From: Paenibacillus alginolyticus DSM 5050 = NBRC 15375
GTDB lineage: Bacteria; Bacillota; Bacilli; Paenibacillales; NBRC-103111
Reading direction: 5' to 3'
Length of the DNA stretch: 64,000 bases
Assembly (NCBI RefSeq): GCF_000422905.1
Contig: NZ_AUGY01000001.1
Coordinates: forward strand, 124,001-188,000
Positions 62,401-64,000 of this stretch are shown one piece after another (positions within the stretch are counted from its first letter, which is position 1; the number at the start of each line of letters is the position of its first letter). The notes under the pieces are model-generated. The model saw only the letters and a list, made by a program, of their open reading frames with translations, did not search any database and was not told the DNA's origin. A program made the position numbers and the translations under genes.

Positions 62401-63184
62401 GGAGCGTGCGCAGTCCGGGGAGGAAGAACGAAAGCTTCAGTTAACCAAGCTCGGACAAGCGGAGCATGCGGGAGTTGAGCTTTTGGAAAATACCCTGTAT
62501 GACGCGGAGCTCAAAGAGTTAAAGAAAGAAATTCAGGAGCTATTGTACTACGTCAAGCAGCGCACGATGTACCGTTTCGGTGAATTATACAATTATGCAT
62601 TTAATCCATCGACTTTCAGGGATGATGCCAGAGATCCGAAGCAAGCATTACAATCTGCTTGGGGCGAGCTGCTGCGTATGATTGGTTATGATTTATCACA
62701 AGAGGTATTGGCCACAACGCTTCGGGTTGAAAATCGCATGAATCTGATTAGCAAGGGCCGTGTAAAGCGCTGGGAAGAGCAGCTTGGTGAGCTGCTGGAA
62801 GGATTCGAAAGTGGAACGTATGAATCGAGTAAGTTCGCAACACCTGAAATTACGTCTAAACTAGAAGTTCCAGATGTAACCTTGAAGCTTCTCCAAAGTC
62901 ATTTCAAAAATGCGAAGCAATTTTTCGAAGGCGATGGCAAAAGCAAGCTTCGATCAGATTTGGAAAATCGGATGAACACACCGATTGCAGAATTTATCGA
63001 GCAGCAAACCGTGGAGCTTGAACAAGCGTATGCGAATCAGTTGGAAAATTGGCTAGCCACACAGAAAAATCTGATGCTGCAACAGCTGAATGAACATGCT
63101 GAAGGGCTTCGCGATGCGCTCGAAATGAAGATTGATTTGAACGAACTTATATCCAAACAGCATCAATTAAAAGCTTTTGTTTAA
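59480..63184 (+). CDS. dynA: Double-headed bacterial dynamin-like GTPase (DynA type)
   Basis: A membrane-remodelling GTPase made of two fused dynamin units, 1234 residues. The first unit has P-loop GHFSAGKST (about residue 53), DTPGIDS (148) and NMIDK; the second has GAFSAGKSS (about 658), DTPGADS (816) and NAADLAA. Long helical regions follow each. Bacillus subtilis DynA has the same plan and is linked to membrane fusion and phage or antibiotic tolerance. Between the units, about residues 490-660, is an alanine-rich, low-complexity linker encoded by very GC-rich DNA. ATG at 59480 has AAGGAG upstream. Confidence 0.92.
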   Translation: MTQMVDISISVMPDAIRNMQVNLQAKGDYDNASKLGQLLDKIDTGRMNIAFCGHFSAGKSTLINQLCGHALLPSSPIPTSANIVSIRNGSPGAHVTHRVKDGNVNNKGKQKTIALEELEAYCVNGTDIETVEITYPIPFLGSHTALLDTPGIDSTDDAHHQSTESALHLADVVFYVMDYNHVQSEVNLAFTKKMKEWGKPLYLVVNMIDKHKEWELPFAQYQEGTKQAFLSWGIEPDDLLFVTMKEPSHPHNEYAKLQWLLSRLIERGDDLRSFSIDASARYLAAEHGKWLADQHEPQKAALMEQISQEGDVQEVQAQAAAKQEALAEVKGRPEALTAALRKEVGMIIENANITPALTRDQAHAYLESRKPGFKVGFFSRAAQTALETEKRLSAFQADLAEQVEAQLDWHLRDALKRAAQEQGQHDPALTAQIEALKVDVTTQWLAAQVNAGATFGGEYTLNFMKQVSADIKQMYRKQAFAVIDLIAAAVREGGAQAADALAAELEALGVRLSACRELQRLEEAEAEAEAQLLRMASWPRPSAPALPAAQQYTAMEEPAAAPLSGGLHVTSMGTILQAAATTDDAAAGTAAASSVEAAASAPTTFTSGEHGRRMERKAADLQAASSLIEGLPSMRSIARSMREKSERLRQRTFTIALFGAFSAGKSSFANALIGERVLPVSPNPTTAAINKIMPPQEGWPHGTAKVKMKKTDAILQDVLYSLDILGVQATDMASALKRISALSPDDVTAKGKPHYSFLKAVEKGWALAQDHLGTELKITKDEFPSYVADESKSCFVEFIELYYSNPLTEQGIIFVDTPGADSINARHTGVAFNYIKNADAILFVTYYNHAFSQADREFLLQLGRVKDSFEMDKMFFIVNAADLAASSEELNGVIKHVETNLLQHGIRNPRIYPISSYLAAEGKINGNEALVTQSGIQPFEQEFVKFTFNELSDVAIHAANLELNRAIATMQQWLERAQSGEEERKLQLTKLGQAEHAGVELLENTLYDAELKELKKEIQELLYYVKQRTMYRFGELYNYAFNPSTFRDDARDPKQALQSAWGELLRMIGYDLSQEVLATTLRVENRMNLISKGRVKRWEEQLGELLEGFESGTYESSKFATPEITSKLEVPDVTLKLLQSHFKNAKQFFEGDGKSKLRSDLENRMNTPIAEFIEQQTVELEQAYANQLENWLATQKNLMLQQLNEHAEGLRDALEMKIDLNELISKQHQLKAFV

Positions 63185-63194
63185 TGATTAAACA

Positions 63195-63234
63195 AAAGGG
63201 TTGGTCAGGTTCAAAAGAACTTGGCCAACCCTTT
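63195..63234 (+). terminator. Hairpin after the dynamin gene
   Basis: AAAGGGTTGG...GTTC pairs with GAAC...CCAACCCTTT around AAAA. The T tract after it is short, so termination rightward may be weak. Confidence 0.5.
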
Positions 63235-63454
63235 ACTGCGTATTGTCATGTAAAGGCTTACATTGATGGGTATCGGGATGATTTTAAAGAATAAGGGGGA
63301 TTCCTGCAAGTTTTTGTGAAGTTATGGGCATTTAAGCGTTTAAATCCTCGTATCCTCTGATTGCTCGCTAATAGGGATGGTGTTAAGATTCATTAGGTAA
63401 TAAAACGCTTTCTAAGCTTTTCCAAATTATCCTTCTTGAGGAGGGGGCCCCAAA

Positions 63455-64000
63455 GTGGAAGTGTTCAGGCAACTGAAGCCGTATTTTTGGCCAGAGAAAA
63501 AATTATTTTTTGGAGCAATTCTATGTCTAGCTGTGGCAACCGCGCTCGGTCTCGTTTATCCGAATTTACTGCGGTATTTAATCGACGACGTGATCACGAA
63601 GAAACAATTTGAGCTCGTTCCCCGATTAGCGCTTGTAGTCGTACTAGTCGTATCAATGAAGGGGATGTTTCAATTTCTTCACGGCTTATGCGGAGGTCGA
63701 CTAGGTAACCGCGTCGCGTATCATTTGCGTAATGCGCTGTACAACAAGCTTCAGTACTTATCTTTTCAATACTATGATCAGGCAAGAACTGGGGACTTAA
63801 TGTCTAGATTGACTGCTGATTTGGAGGCCATTCGACAGTTTATCGGATTCGGCTTTGCTCAGCTCTTAAACGTGATGTTGATGCTAGTTTTCGGTATGGG
63901 GATGATGTTTTCGATTAACTGGAAACTGGCTTTACTTACGATGATAACGATGCCATTTCTGGCGTTTACCGCAATTCGTTTTGAAGGTAAAATTCATCCT
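63455..64000 (+). CDS. ABC transporter with fused membrane and ATPase domains, 5' part
   Basis: The first 182 codons of a gene running off the window. It starts at GTG, 7 bases after GAGGAGGGGG. The visible part is an ABC-exporter transmembrane domain: a helix FFGAILCLAVATALGLVYPNLLRYLIDDVI at the start, the LQYLSFQYYDQARTGDLMSRLTADLEAIRQF coupling region (within the limits seen), and more helices. YwjA or MsbA-like half-transporters have this layout. The nucleotide-binding domain would lie beyond the end. Confidence 0.85.
   Translation, partial: MEVFRQLKPYFWPEKKLFFGAILCLAVATALGLVYPNLLRYLIDDVITKKQFELVPRLALVVVLVVSMKGMFQFLHGLCGGRLGNRVAYHLRNALYNKLQYLSFQYYDQARTGDLMSRLTADLEAIRQFIGFGFAQLLNVMLMLVFGMGMMFSINWKLALLTMITMPFLAFTAIRFEGKIHP

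Noticed and set aside
1-64000. CRISPR arrays, tRNA or rRNA genes, integrases and transposases
   Set aside because: No regularly spaced repeats, no tRNA-like cloverleaf with CCA end, and no protein with transposase or integrase motifs was found on either strand.

Overview
The window reads as a chromosomal core segment of a Gram-positive, endospore-forming member of the Bacillales, most likely Paenibacillus or a close relative. The basis is a gene order close to the ypiB-ypiF-qcrABC-ypjA-ypjB-ypjC-ypjD-dapB-mgsA-bshB1-bshA-cca-birA-panBCD-dinG-ypmB-asnS-dnaD-nth block of Bacillus subtilis (recalled from knowledge, not searched). Bacillithiol genes, T-box leaders, an S-layer-homology protein, a GerMN lipoprotein and a double-headed bacterial dynamin agree with this. 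No rRNA, tRNA, prophage, insertion sequence or CRISPR array was seen.

Layout. 1-8117: an unrecognised, possibly partial gene, an IDEAL-domain protein, an LCP cell-wall ligase, YpiF, the menaquinol:cytochrome c reductase qcrABC with a clear promoter, YpjA, the YpjB lipoprotein, and a convergent YitT-family membrane protein. 8230-21406: a long rightward run with MazG-like pyrophosphohydrolase, TPR protein, dapB, mgsA, bacillithiol genes bshB1 and bshA, cca, birA, panBCD behind an attenuator-like leader, a second TPR protein, dinG and rex. 21448-23140: leftward pit phosphate transporter and DUF47 partner. 23387-27362: MTA/SAH deaminase, YpmB, and a coupled pair made of a membrane-anchored exported protein and a short FtsH-like protease. 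28002-32192: hydroxyacyl-CoA dehydrogenase, ackA, asnS, dnaD.

32248-42570 is leftward. A proline T-box precedes proB-proS-proA-proC, and with no visible terminator this runs into methionine-salvage genes mtnW-mtnX-mtnB. mtnE lies just upstream of the T-box and mtnU nearby on the other strand. 42725-47112 holds a DinB-like protein, mtnU, T-box-controlled glyS, a cysteine-dioxygenase-like cupin and a small SnoaL-like protein.

47130-50722 is the most accessory-looking stretch: an SDR oxidoreductase, a WYL regulator, a LysR regulator and a tiny membrane protein. The 461-bp gap upstream of the SDR gene is packed with palindromes, including four copies of a 17-bp operator-like element at near-helical spacing. 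50923-58141 carries leuCD and an envelope group (amidase, GerMN lipoprotein, SLH protein). 58336-64000 holds nth, a small unknown protein, a DynA-type dynamin and the 5' part of an ABC exporter.

All functional calls rest on reading the translated sequence and on remembered family motifs; no database search was possible.
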